Source: Plectosphaerella cucumerina
Lineage: Eukaryota; Ascomycota; Sordariomycetes; Glomerellales; Plectosphaerellaceae
DNA: 64,000 bases
Assembly: GCA_020746995.1 (NCBI GenBank)
Contig: JAGPXD010000003.1
Span: 6,324,001 to 6,388,000, forward strand
Direction of reading: 5' to 3'
This document shows, piece after piece, positions 1 through 10,898 of this stretch. The notes below the pieces were generated by a model. It ran no database searches, was not told the origin of the DNA, and saw only the letters and a list, made by a program, of their open reading frames with translations. Made by a program: the position numbers and the translations under genes. Every line of letters starts with the position of its first letter. The first letter of the stretch is position 1.

Positions 1-2071
1 ATGAGCGCCCCGAAAATGAAGTGGTACATGGCGGCCATGGCCGGGTTGGCGGCTGTTGTCGCTTCAACGCCCCAGAATGACCCTTGCGCCGGCTACTGCT
101 CCACGCCCGGCTACCCCTCCGTTCCAGAGCCGACAACATGGTGAGCGCCAGCCTGGCCCTGCTGCAGCGGCGCGCATTTGCTGACGATGCCTTCTCTTAG
201 CACGCCCGAGACCATCCGCGAGACGCAGACGGTTGTCGAGACAAGCGTGGTGACAGAGACCAAAGAGGTTCCCACCACCGTGTAGTGAGCCGTCCCATCC
301 CGTCCCATCTCGATCTGCAAGCAACAGACTCTGACATGCGCCTAGCGAGCCGACCACCGAGCACTTCACCGTTGTCACGACCGTCTACACCACCGGGGGA
401 TATACGACTACCAGCCGAGGTGTCGGAACCACGGTCAGCTCCGGCGTCAGCACCTTGGACCCCTCGACTGGCATCGGCTACCCGTCGCTGCCCACGACCG
501 CCGCCCCCGCTACGGCATGCGCCGCTCCGACCAATGCACCTGGCGACTACATCGAGATGCCGTACGACGCGAGCTCCAACCGGACGTTTGGCTGCGTGCC
601 CGGCTTTGTCTGCGATCCGCCGAAGCCGCCCGGCTGCACGGTCTGGGCCGACGCCCCCGCCGACGACTACGTTTGTAGGCCAGAGCACTGCATCGCCTCC
701 CCGCCGTACTCAAGGGTGCGGTGGCCGGAAGACCAGACAGGGTACATGCCACCGGACGAGGGCTACTTCAACCTCAACGCGCACGCCTTTGGTCTCCCGT
801 ACTCCATCTATGCGTACAAAGTCATCGTCGGAACCGGGTACGGTCTCACCTACACCGTCACAACCGGAGACTGGGCTTCAGCGACGGACCTGTCGGTGTT
901 TCCCGTCCCGTCGACAGTCGCAGCATCGCCCCCGCCGCCTCCCAGCAATGCGCGGCTTCACGGGCAGCATGAAGACGACGACCCGCCGACGGCCCCGGCG
1001 GTGTGCTTTGACGACTGCAACAATTGCTACAAAGAAGCGCTGGCGATCGGCAAATCTCCTGCGCTCTGCAGGGCCGACTCCCAGTTTCGGCAGGATTACC
1101 AGCAGTGCACCGCGTGCATCGACGCGAATGTCGAGGACGGGCCGGCGATCCGCAGTGTCTACATCGACCAGAAGTTTGCGCAGTTCCTGCGGTTCTGCCA
1201 GGGCCTGCTCCCGGAGGTGACGAGCACCATGTCGCAGACGGATGCGCCTACCTGGCTCTCTGCCAGCTCGCGGCCGGTGGTCGAGACCAGTGTACAGCTG
1301 CCGGGCGAGACGACGGCGTCCATTGAGCCAACGACGTCTGCTGTGGTAGTCGAGCCAACGTCTGCTGTGGTTGTCGAGTCGACGTCTGCTGTGGTTGTCG
1401 AGTCGACGTCTGTTGTGGTAGTCGAGTCGACATCCGTCGTGGTGGTCGAGTCGACGTCCGTCGTGGTAGCGACGTCTATCATAGCGATCGAGCCAACGTC
1501 TGTAGCAGCAATCGAGTCGGCGCAACAGACGACGTTTGCGTCTGCATCGTGGGAGACATCTAGGTTCGGGGAAGGAGAGCCCGCTCCAGAGCCAACGCCC
1601 GATGCTTCCGAGTCATTCCCCACTGGAACAGGAACGGCACCTGGTCAGATGACACCCACGCAGAACGAAGGCCAGCCTACACCAACGTCGCTCGTCGGAG
1701 AAGGCCCCGTCGAGTCTGCCGGCGCGGGCGAGTCCACCCCAGAGGCTCCCCCCAGCCCCGGCGACTCAACTGGCTCTGGAGCCTCTGCTGTGGTTGCTGA
1801 TCCGACGTCTCCATCGTTCCTGACCACCACGGGGTTGGCCAGCGCGTTTCCTTCATCCGCGACAACAGCTACCAATAACGGCGTCGTGCCCGATGACACC
1901 CCTGACACAACGGCGCCTCTCGAGAGCGAGGTCGTCGGGGTACTGCCGACAGCCGCAACGCCTTCATTCGCCACGGGCGCCTCGGCCGGCCTCGGTATCC
2001 AAGCCCTCCGGAGGCTTCTACTCGCGCCCATCGTTGCTGCCGCCGTCGTGCACTGGTCGTTCCTGGCTTGA
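1..2071 (+). CDS. Secreted, probably GPI-anchored Ser/Thr-rich surface protein
   Basis: Three exons (1-140, 201-284, 346-2071) with GTGAGC donors give 649 residues. The start is the ATG at base 1, so a start upstream of the window cannot be excluded. The N-terminus has a basic start and an Ala/Val-rich core ending near VVAS, which looks like a signal peptide. Next come a Thr-rich stretch and a Cys-containing ectodomain (about residues 90-330). A low-complexity stalk with repeated VVVESTS-type units, encoded around 1340-1480, follows, then a Pro/Ser/Thr-rich region. The C-terminal hydrophobic tail ends in VHWSFLA, as expected of a GPI-attachment signal. Such proteins sit at the cell wall or plasma membrane and often act in adhesion. 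No enzyme domain is recognised; the cell-surface role is inferred from architecture alone. Confidence 0.8.
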
Positions 2072-2182
2072 GTGCGTGCGAGTGACCCGTGAGCATCAGA
2101 GCACCAAGCGTAGGTTGGGCATTCGAGTGGTATCAATTCATTACTAGTGCGATAGTGCGCGTATTGCGCATCCTAATACTTT

Positions 2183-3400
2183 TTACCCCCTAGCTCCACC
2201 CCACGGCTGTTGTGATGCGAACACCAAGAAATCGTTGAGATCGTGCGCCAGGTTGCATCCCATGACGATGGGGTCCGCGCCGGACCCTCTGCCGACTGCT
2301 TCCAGCTCGAGCATGGGGCTCTGTGGCATGCTCCGCCTGTTGTCCCAGCGGCCACATCGCATGGTAGCAGCGTCCAGGCTATCCGCCGCGTATGAGCCGG
2401 TGTCGTCAAATCTGTAGCGAGCCGGGGCGGAATGCCTGCCGCGCACAAGCCTTCCGGCCGACTCAAAACCAAAACCATCGAACCAGTCGGCGATGTCCTC
2501 CAGCTCATCCTCGGAGCGGCGCGTGATGTCTGTGCCGCCCGAGCACAAGTCGCCGGCACCTCCGAGTATGGCGACCTGGAAGGCCGTCCAATCCAGGGTT
2601 CTGTCTGGCATGATCTTTGCGCTCACCAAGGCGCCAGACTTGGGGATGCGGATGGGCCCATGGCGGAACGTTGGCATGTTCAAGGTGTATGGCGTCGAGT
2701 GCAGGAGAAGAGAATCGTCGTTCTCAAAGGACGTGAAACTACCCGCGAATGCACGCTGGCTTGCTGCCATGGCGAGAGAGGGAAGGGGCCCTACCAGGGC
2801 GCTGGCAAAAGTCTCCTCAGATGCCTCGGCGTCACTGAGGGATACCACCGGCACTGGATCTGCCGCCAGGACCGTTCTGACCCCAGACGATGAAGTCCGC
2901 TCCGGACTGTCCTGCAGATGGAACGGGCCTATATGTGCATCCCTCCTCTCCTCCGCGTCTCTGGTTCGCCGTGTACTGATGGGTCGGAGTCCACGGCACC
3001 AGAGCTGCCCGCTGCTGCGGCGTGTTGAGGCGAGTCGACGGATCGGGATCACTGTCTCGTCGGCCTCGATCTTCCCCCGTAAATGGTATTTCATCATGCG
3101 TATCATGTAAGAAAGGCGTGAAGATCCATTTGTCGTCGACCGCGACGGCCTCCATGTAGTTGTTGGGAGCATGGTGACCGGAGTAGGCAGTATGGAAGAT
3201 GGGAGCATGGACGAAGAGACAGGAACATGTGGAGGGAAGTAAGAAGTGCTCGGTGTTGGCAGGAAGCGGGACGGAATGTGCATATCTCGAGGCAGCGCCG
3301 CGGCATCTATAAACGTCACGACAGGCATCGTAGCACATACCGGCTCACGACTCGCAATCGCTGAAGCTGCCCATCTATTGTGCTTGCACTTGATGTGCAT
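2183..3400 (-). CDS. Hypothetical protein; reading frame appears to switch
   Basis: A 405-codon frame is open from 3400 to the stop at 2183. A TATAAATA-like element lies at about 3402-3409, so the ATG at 3400 is too close to it. Better starts are the ATG at 3338 (second frame) or the ATG beginning MPVVTF (first frame). From about 2880 to 2183 the first frame is convincingly protein-like, with segments such as TLDWTAFQVAILGGAGDLC and DELEDIADWFDGFGFES. Between about 3180 and 2890 a different frame (open 3338-2832) looks better, with DDKWIFTPFLHDTHDEIPFT. This suggests an unrecognised intron, a sequencing indel or an old frameshift near 2830-2890; a possible 47-base GT-AG segment lies there but lacks a good branch site. 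No family is recognised. The product is given as one span because the exact join is not resolved. Confidence 0.55.
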   Translation of the reverse strand: MHIKCKHNRWAASAIASREPVCATMPVVTFIDAAALPRDMHIPSRFLPTPSTSYFPPHVPVSSSMLPSSILPTPVTMLPTTTWRPSRSTTNGSSRLSYMIRMMKYHLRGKIEADETVIPIRRLASTRRSSGQLWCRGLRPISTRRTRDAEERRDAHIGPFHLQDSPERTSSSGVRTVLAADPVPVVSLSDAEASEETFASALVGPLPSLAMAASQRAFAGSFTSFENDDSLLLHSTPYTLNMPTFRHGPIRIPKSGALVSAKIMPDRTLDWTAFQVAILGGAGDLCSGGTDITRRSEDELEDIADWFDGFGFESAGRLVRGRHSAPARYRFDDTGSYAADSLDAATMRCGRWDNRRSMPQSPMLELEAVGRGSGADPIVMGCNLAHDLNDFLVFASQQPWGGARG

Positions 3401-3421
3401 TTATTTATAACCACCCAGCCC

Positions 3422-4948
3422 CTATGACCGGCCAGGGCGCGGAGCACCCCGGCAGGTGTGGGACAGTTGGTCGGTCCCGGACCTGGCAATCGTGGGGCTT
3501 CCGTTCAGGGCCGACTTCTTGGACCTGAACAGGCATGTGTGGAGCTCACGGCCATATTCTAGGACAAAAATAGGTAGCCCAGCAAGCACCCCCGCCCGAC
3601 TATGGGACGGTCGGCCGTGCCCGAATAACGACCTTTTGCAGTCCCAAACGCCGTCAGAACAGAGATGAAGATCCAATACGGCACGCACCTCAATGTGCCT
3701 TGAACTTGCCGTTCGCCCTCGTCTGCAGAGATTTGTGGATCAGCTCCAGACGCTGTGTCTCGTGCTCCGCGCCGCGCTGGCTCGGTGTCAAGCCCTCACT
3801 CCGCACGAACCCCTCCCATGTCAGGCACGGGTCTCTCCAGCGTGCTTTCCGAAATTGATCGACGATGTATGATTTCTTTGTCTTTTTACTTGTCACTTCA
3901 TCATACTTCAGTCACTATCGCTGTTTGGCTTGTGCGGACTGTTTGTGTGGGCGGAAGTGGATAGCCCGCAAATTTTGTCCTTCAGTCATGTTCGAGGAAT
4001 ATACCACAACTTCATGATGCTACCCTGTGCCCGATGAATATGCAGATAGCCAGTTCTTCGCCGACTTTGGCGAAAGTGTAACCACCTCTCACTGGGATGC
4101 GCGGGTCATCTTCCGGGTTATAGTCTTTAGGCTGTCACAGTCGCAACACTGCCTCGCGATGGGCGCAGTCTTCACGAAGCTCCCACCATTGCTGTCAGTA
4201 TTTAAGGTCCAGGTTACATGCACGAATACTGGATGAATATGTCAAAATTCTCACTAAACAGGCAGAGGTAAGCTTCATCCGGTAAGTTCTCCGCTGAGCC
4301 AGTTCAGAAAGTTCCCCAATCGATAAAGTTCTCCACGCGACTGCTTCCAGTTCCCCACTCGATAAGTTCTCCGCACGATAGGGGTCGAAAAGTTGAATGG
4401 ACGACTCCGCCCGATTGCTTGGATGCGTTCTGCACCGCAACCATATTACGACGTGGTGCTGAGAACCGATGCTACAATCATCTGCGAATAGATACCACCT
4501 ACAGTGCACTCCTTACTTAATCTTGGAGTCGTTTGATCAAGGTCAATAATCGGCTCTCATCATCCAGGCGTTTGAGCAAGCCTGTCTTCAACTACGATTG
4601 ACCGAGTGGAAGTGTCCAATAAGTGCCGAGCCAAAACTGTCTCCAGAAATCACTATGACGAATCACTAAGACATGTCTTAAAAAATAGAATCTTTGGAGT
4701 GGAAGAACATCATGAAATCCCGACCTTCCTCGTCAGCCGTGCTGATGGCATAGTCAGCACGGCTATCGAGGTTAAGCCACTGAAGGAGAACCGCCTGGAC
4801 ATCGCAATCTAGAGTTCAATTCAACCGACTAAGAGCTGACTACTCCCTGGGCAAAGCAAAGAAAATGATGAAACCATGCCCACACACAATAGACAGCCCT
4901 CTCAATTGACAACACAATGTATGCCTTCGTCACCCTTATCCCCTTTCC
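3422..4948. other. Gene-poor interval with a small degenerate tandem repeat
   Basis: No convincing gene is seen. Short open frames here (for example 4606-4812 on the plus strand) lack a start context, introns or recognisable motifs. Around 4283-4380 a motif of the type AGTTCCCCAATCGATAA...AGTTCTCCGC recurs about three times with roughly 30-40 base spacing and mismatches, suggesting a decayed tandem repeat. The part from about 4500 to 4900 is more AT-rich than its surroundings. Confidence 0.5.
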
Positions 4949-6465
4949 TCAGCTTGAATCCCCGCCGCCGTCAGTATGCTTGCAGTCGAGGCATATGATC
5001 AGAACTTTGTATCTGTTAGCTAATGCGACCTACGATCATATCAAGGAGACTTACTATGCATGATCTCCTGTTCCCACACCCCATACTGGTAGTCGACTAG
5101 ACCATACTTCTCAATGTTGTTGCACAATTCGACAAGCTCCTTGCCCATCCTCTCCAGTACAAGCTCAGGGATGAGTTTCGCACTCTGCTTCGAGATACCA
5201 TCAGAGTTAGACATATTCTTCTGTGCCTGTAGCAAGCCAAGCCAAGCATGATTAAAGTTTTCCCAAAGCTTGAGTCGGGCGTCATGAAGCTTTTCGTCGT
5301 CCGTGTCAAGCCCTGCACTTTCGTTGAGCAAGTCTGCTCCATAAAGGTGGCCAAGCGTCTGTACTTACCAAGTTCGGGTATACTCTCCAGCAGCCGCTTG
5401 GACAGTTCTTGCAAGGACTGTCCTGCATTGCTCAAGTCACCTTTCGTAATGCGTTCGAAGACACCGGCCAAATTCGAGTTATACTCGTCCCAGGCTCGCT
5501 GTAAATCTTCGTTCGATGGGCGCGGCTCTTGTCGGTATACAAGAGCTGGAGGTAGCCGTGAGGGTGGCGGATGTCCTGATGATCTGGATGATAGTTGGTT
5601 GTGTTTTGTATCATTGTATGCCAGGTCTGTTTGCCATGGGGTCCAACGTCGAGCATCGTGAGAAACCCCTTCGATACTGTCAACGTTCCTCTGCATACCA
5701 GGAAGTTGCTGTTGCTGCGGTTGTTGATCAACCAGGACATCATCGTGGAGTAAGTAGGTTGCGGACTGTGTCGGGCCGAATGTGTAGAAGCCATTCTCGG
5801 GCATGGGCAGGCTTGTGCCCGATGTCACCAATAAGCTAGTCGGGCTTTTCTGGGTGAACGTGTTTGTGCTCTGGCCCTGTTTACAGCGTGTGTCGATTGC
5901 AATTCCGTTCCCTTGCCTTGGTATCTGATACTGACTGTGCACTTGCTGCGTGTTCATCGTGGCGATGCCAGAGTTGTCACTCCACCTCGCGTAGTGGCTG
6001 TGCGGCATGCTGACGTTGGGGTGCGTCATGATGCTGGAATGCTGGGTGTGCCGCGGCGGCTGCAGCTCGGGTATAAGCTGCGCGCGGTAACAATGGGCTT
6101 TGGACGATGTGCTGTGTCTATGGTCTTGGGAAAGACCGTGTCGGTTGCTCGTAATGACGTTGTGGGTAGACCAGTTCGTGACAGCGTGCTTCAGCGTTGA
6201 AGAAGTCTCGCCGCTGGATGCGTCATCGACGTCTTGTTCGGGTTTGTCCACTGGATGCCTTTCATACCCATCAGGCTCGCGGCCGTTCGCCTACAACGTC
6301 AGCATCTCAAAAAGTCTTCTTCGCGGGGGGCGGGGGGCGGGGGGCGCTTACAACAGATCTGAGGCAGGCAGCCCCCTTCGGGGTGGCCAGACCATACGTT
6401 GTCTTCTCTGAACGGGAAGAGCAACCCCCAGGTTCACCGTCGTAGATGCAGGAATACAAGTCCAT
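4949..6465 (-). CDS. Conserved-looking fungal protein with a helical C-terminal domain
   Basis: Four exons are inferred: 6465-6352, 6290-5369, 5312-5055 and 5004-4949, with introns of 61, 56 and 50 bases (GTAAGC, GTAAGT, GTAAGT donors). The product is 449 residues and starts at MDLYSC; the open frame upstream has only a GTG. Residues 40-250 are polar, low-complexity and Gln-rich. From about residue 280 the sequence becomes helical and ordered, with the blocks AWDEYNSNLAGVFERITKGD, LKLWENFNHAWLGLLQAQK and ELVELCNNIEKYGLVDYQYG. I recall similar C-terminal blocks from fungal proteins of unknown function but cannot name the family. Splicing of the last exon extends the helix through EQEIMH into ILIICLDC; without it the frame ends at 5041. 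The first intron holds an extreme G/C run on the plus strand (6325-6345). Confidence 0.75.
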
Positions 6466-6499
6466 GTTCGGAGCGATTGAAGCGAGCAGGTTGCGCACA

Positions 6500-7875
6500 A
6501 CGCTGAGGTACTCACAAACCGGGCGACACGCCGCTTATAGGGATCGGTGACTTCACTTTTGCCATGGGGCTCTCAAGTCTCTTCCTTGAAGTCCTGTATG
6601 CGCGAGGGTGGGGAGGGGTGGCGGTGGAAGGTGTCTGAAGGGGGCGTGCAGCCTCACAAGAACTAAGGGCCATCGCTTTCTCCAGCTACCCCCCCAGGCT
6701 AGAACCCCTGCCAGGCGAGGATATCACGGCTCTCTTATTTGTACTCATAGGCTCGATTCCAAGGTCAATGCCAAGGCTGTCGGTAAACGGTTGGACACCC
6801 TCCTCCCCCCCCCCCCCGCCGCGCCGCCACATTCACCTCCCCCTGGCGCTAGCGGTACTTATGAGTACCTCGCGGAGTCTCGCCGCGGTAGTCCCCTTTA
6901 AGCCTTGCGAGTCTATCCCCAGATATCCTTTCAAGGGCCTGTGATGCCCGCCAGGCTGATTGACCAGGGGTTGAGTTGCGTCACGGCGCATGTATGCTCA
7001 CGGGACGGACGACACTTGGAGATTTTCTATAGAGGATCAGATACTTCAGACGATATCGAGGCCGGGACGCTTTCCTCGCAGTCCCTATCCTCTAGCACCT
7101 CAACAGCCTTTATAGTGACGCAAACTAGATTCAACCCATCATGTCACGCCGCCCTAGTTATCTAGAGCAAAGCATTGTGTTCCTAGTGTCAATACGGCCT
7201 TCCCGGTCTCTCGCCGAGTCTCCTCAAAGACACCGCATGCTCAATGAAAGTGCGAGGGTCTCGGCCATAATCCATAGAAGACCCCCCTCTCGGAGCACAC
7301 GCCCAGATGTCTCTCTATCATCAAGGTTTGTCGACTCATCGGCCTGAGCCCCGGTTTGTCACAAGCTCCACCGCCAGCCACGCTCCTAGCACCCCTGCGT
7401 CGGGGCTGATCGCGTCGCGGCACCGGCAGAACTTCCTGCAGCGTCCCCCCACAAGGCCAGGTCGCATCTCAATCCCAGTACCCCGTACACATTGCTTCCT
7501 GATATTGTGTTGAGGCACAGGGGAGCCCCTGTTTTTAGTTTCTGGCGTGTTTTGCTGTTTACGTTGATGCCCTCCGCCTTAGTGTGGGTGTGTTGACGTA
7601 CGAGTAGGCTTCTCCACAGAATGGTGCATGCGGCTGGCACGGTCGACTTGCCAGCGGCATCTCTTGAAAGCCTGGGCGTGAGGGGTCGGTGACTCATTTA
7701 TGTGTGATGTGGCAGCTCGGAGTGCTGGCAGGGAACTACCTTTCAGCCGTACAGCCTGATTCCCCATGACCCCGTTTGGCACTTTAGTGGCCGGCGTAGA
7801 CTTATTATAGAGCTGTTCGGATGAGTGAAGTCGCCCTCTCTTTTCAGTCATCTCTATCTTTCACAAGTGCCTACA
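6500..7875. other. Gene-poor interval containing a decayed dispersed repeat
   Basis: No gene is supported. Many short frames are open but none has exon-like continuity. A homopolymer-rich stretch (poly-C around 6807-6820) and the dispersed repeat copy at about 7570-7770 are the only structured features. Confidence 0.5.
7570..7770 (-). repeat. Dispersed repeat, copy A
   Basis: Read on the minus strand, this segment matches 44612-44815 on the plus strand over about 200 bases at an estimated 75-80 percent by eye. Shared blocks include GTAGTTCCCTGCCAGC, CCACATCACACA and TCAACACACCCACACT. Differences are mostly transitions. A further patch of similarity near 7500-7535 (minus) matches around 45020-45045. 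The two copies keep the same potential reading frame (VRLKxSSLPALRAxTSH), so it may descend from a coding mobile element. The type of element is not identified. Confidence 0.65.
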
Positions 7876-8494
7876 ATGCTGTACAATCACCCCAGCGTGG
7901 AGGAAGACGTCACTGAGGCTTCTGCGTCTCCAGCAGCCGTGGATTCTGCTTCCTCCCAAACTCTGCCAGTCGAAAATGAACTCCCTGAAAAGGTACACAT
8001 TGCTTCCGTGCGCGTCCATCCCATCTCTAATCCCCAGAGTTCAGGGCCCGATCAAGCCATGCGCTCCTGAGAAGAACCTTCTCGATACAATCTCGAAGCG
8101 TATCGGAACCCACCTCGAACGACTGAACGACACAGCAGGATTGGCGGAGAAGCTACTCTGGGCTAGGAACGTATTGCGCTTCATCCAACCCGCTATCGAA
8201 ATGTCGGAAGACCATGGGTTCACCCGAACTTTTCCGCCCCCTCCTGGAGTCGATTCCAAGACGTTCGCGGGCTATGCTTTCCCTGAAAGCGCTGCAAGGC
8301 GTTCTGCCGAAGCACAATTCAAGGAGCTTACACACGTCACGCATGCACTGTTAACCTCTTTTGAGAGTGTTAAGAATGGCAAGGAAGTTCGGGATCATGG
8401 GTTTGGTAATTTGTGGGAGGCAGTGGACGAGGTTTCCGGTGTTGCCACGGCTTCCATTGCAGCTTTAAAAATGCTCGACATGTATACCTACTGA
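7876..8494 (+). CDS. Hypothetical protein, 188 residues
   Basis: Exon 1 is 7876-7992 and exon 2 is 8045-8494, joined across a 52-base GTACAC...CAG intron. This links an acidic Ser/Ala-rich N-terminus (MLYNHPSVEEDVTEA) to a longer ordered part. The second exon contains helical segments such as NLLDTISKRIGTHLERLND, LLWARNVLRFIQPAIEMSED and FKELTHVTHALLTSFESV. The ATG at 7876 is the first in frame; an upstream in-frame codon is only GTG. No signal peptide, membrane segment or known domain is seen. Function unknown. Confidence 0.65.
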
Positions 8495-9164
8495 ATTTCG
8501 CCCGCGCGGCCTACATCATCATTTCGATGCGATTTTGCTGTTCCTCCTCGCTCAAATGGACACCACAGTCAGTCGGCTGAGGTTTAGGGTAACAGCGGTG
8601 ATGAATGGCAGGTCCAGCGCCTTCGTGCTGGCAGCGATAACTCGTCCATCTAGACAAGATGACGATGATCACCTGCCCACAACGGTCTCGGCATCCACCT
8701 CGAACTCGTCGGATTTCCGTTCCGGCGATGGCATCGCGGGACTGCATCTGATGAAGTACGATGTGGACAAGGATGTTGAAGACGGACGGTTGATGATAAT
8801 AGCCGACTGGAGGATACATTCTCGACCTCTCCGCGTCAATCTCTAAGCGGGATGATTTGAGTGCCCTAGTAATGACCCTCGTGCGAAAACTTCCTAGCAC
8901 GCCCGCCCTGTCCCAGTCATGACTCTTCTTTCTTGCCAGCCGGTTGCCCTGAAACAGACGAAGCTCTTCAAAGATTTGAGACCAGTCCAGACAATGTGGT
9001 ACATGGAGTCCACCGAGGTGGGCAGAAAGTATTCATCGCGAGCTCCCCAACGCCCCCAGTACTCGTGGGTCAAGCTGATCGAATCGCGGCGACGGGTCTG
9101 TATACAGTTAGAGATTCCCTGCATGTGGGTCAATATCACGTTTGTTGTCACGGGAAGGCGAGTC
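8495..9164. other. No confident gene
   Basis: Frames of about 85-130 codons are open on both strands (for example 8535-8846 plus and 9151-8894 minus), and they overlap each other. The minus-strand frame could be read as an additional 3-prime exon of the neighbouring gene (GTAAGA donor just after 9168), but the spliced continuation is short and unconvincing. Confidence 0.4.
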
Positions 9165-10296
9165 TTACACGCGTAGGTGTGTCTGGGGCTCTATGGTGCC
9201 AGTGTCGCGAAGCTCGCCCCCGATATCACTCAATGGGAAACCAGCGGAACGTAGCTGAGAGGAAAGGTCCTCGGAACGCCCATCGGGATGCTCCTCGATG
9301 ATCCAGATCCGCAGGGGTTTCCCAGGTTTCAGTGAGGCGAGAGCGGCTTTGAAGTTGACGCCTCTGTTGGAGAGGATGGCGTTCAACAGGTTCAAGTCGC
9401 CAGGACGCTCGTTGCGGTGCCCATCGCCGCCCTCAAAGCCCTCAAAGCCGATGGAGTTGGCGCTTGTGTTGTGCATTATGACGTGCACCAAGTCGAGGCA
9501 TTCGTATCGCCATTTTGGGTCGTCAAGACCCTCAATACGGTACTGCTCACTACCCTTGGAGCCTATAGCATAAAGGGCACTGTTGCTGTCAGTAGTGAAG
9601 GCCATGGAGGGCCATATGTAGATAGACAGACCTTCTCTCAACGTTCTCCAGCATGGGCTCTGAGGTCGAGCTATGTTTGATGTCTTGCGGGCTGCGCTCT
9701 TCCCAGGTGCCGCGGAACTTATCAACGGCCGTTTTCGCTGAAGATAGTACACGCGGCTGGGTTTGTTGCTTTAAGATTAAGTAGTGATGCACCAATTGAC
9801 TTAACCTTCTATCCTTGGAGTTTTGAACAGCGGACCTGAACGGCTGTGTGTGGCAACCGAAGTCGAGATGTTCTGCTTCGCTTTCCAGGAAGGCAAGGAT
9901 GGCAGGCTCCTGCCCTGCCAATGTGCCATTCTGGGCCCAGCCCATGAGTTCCTGATGGCTCGGCTTGTCACCACTTCGGAAGGTTCTTGCTCGTAGATTC
10001 TGGCCCTGGTGACCCGTATCGTCGGTCTGAGCCGTTTCGTCAGGTTGAGGAGAGGTTCTTGACTCATACTGCAATCCCTGAAACTCAGCAATGTGAGCCG
10101 TCTCATCAATGCGCTCGTTGTTGGCAATGATACTGGTCTCTGATTGATGAGCCCCTGGCTGGCTCTGTATCAATTCATGCTTTGGCGCTTCCGTGATAGG
10201 GGCTCTGGGCGAAGGTTTGGGCGTCGGAGGAGGAACATTTTGACTGAACAACCAGACGCAACAGTTTTGCATCCCAAAATCGTAGAGGAAGTTCAT
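9165..10296 (-). CDS. Hypothetical protein, 361 residues
   Basis: Two exons, 10296-9632 and 9585-9165, are joined by a 46-base GTCTGT...CTGACAG intron that converts a premature stop into the continuous frame NVERSNSALYAIGSKGSEQY. The start is an ATG at 10296 (MNFLYDFGMQ). The N-terminal 110 residues are Pro/Gln/Thr-rich and probably disordered. The C-terminal half is ordered (KWRYECLDLVHVIMHN, KAALASLKPGKPLRIWIIEE). No known domain is recognised. Its upstream region carries the palindromic minisatellite, about 180 bases from the start codon, shared with the divergent gene at 10899. Confidence 0.65.
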
Positions 10297-10477
10297 TTTA
10301 TGGGTTGTTCAAGAGTTGATCGCGCAAACCCAGGCTTGTCGTGACCATCTCCTTATAACTAATACTGCGTCCCACTGGTTTCCGCTAGTTCCAAACTCAG
10401 CTCTCATACTCGCCGCCGAGCACCTTGTCGCCCTTCTCGCCAAGGTCACAATAGCACGACTTGGAGACAGGCGCGGT

Positions 10478-10677
10478 GATGTGATGGAGGGTACCACACC
10501 TTGTGGTAGGGGGTAGGATGGCGATGTGATGGAGGGTACCACAACTTGTGGTAGGGGGCGGCGACGTGATGGAGGGTACCACAACTTGTGGTAGGGGGCG
10601 GCGACGTGATGGAGGGTACCACAACTTGTGGTAGGGGGCGGCGACGTGATGGAGGGTACCACAACTTGTGGTAGGGG
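10478..10677. repeat. Minisatellite, five 40-45 base units, each with a perfect palindrome
   Basis: Units begin at about 10478, 10523, 10563, 10603 and 10643. The last three spacings are exactly 40 bases; the first unit is 45 because of a short insertion. Each unit carries GATGGAGGGTACC followed by TACCACAACTTGTGGTA, an 8-base inverted repeat around one central base. The first unit has a variant centre that keeps most of the symmetry. The array lies between two divergently transcribed genes. Confidence 0.95.
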
Positions 10678-10898
10678 TTCATTAACAAAGGGTGTAATTT
10701 TGGATGTAGCGGGGATTCAACCTCGGCGCCTAACATCAGTCTGATACGGGGTTTAGGAAAGACTTAGTAATCAGCCTCTAAGTCAGCTATGACTGATATA
10801 AAGATATTTCTTGAAGTCAAAAGCGGGGTATTATTGGGACATACCTGACGGCGCGTGAGGTTTAGTGATTAATAACGACGACAAACATATCCTGCAAC

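Noticed and set aside
285..1220. A 311-codon plus-strand frame overlapping the surface-protein gene.
   Set aside because: Arg/Pro/Ser-rich out-of-frame reading; the spliced frame has signal peptide, repeats and GPI-like tail.
4606..4812. Plus-strand 68-codon frame.
   Set aside because: Starts at GTG, has no intron continuity and no recognisable motif; could be chance in an AT-richer stretch.
8933..9301. Plus-strand frame of 122 codons near the end of the gene at 9165-10296.
   Set aside because: It overlaps the convincing second exon of the minus-strand gene.
10690..10740. A tRNA T-arm-like GGTTGAATCCCCGC on the minus strand.
   Set aside because: The flanking bases do not pair as a T-stem and no anticodon or acceptor arm could be built.
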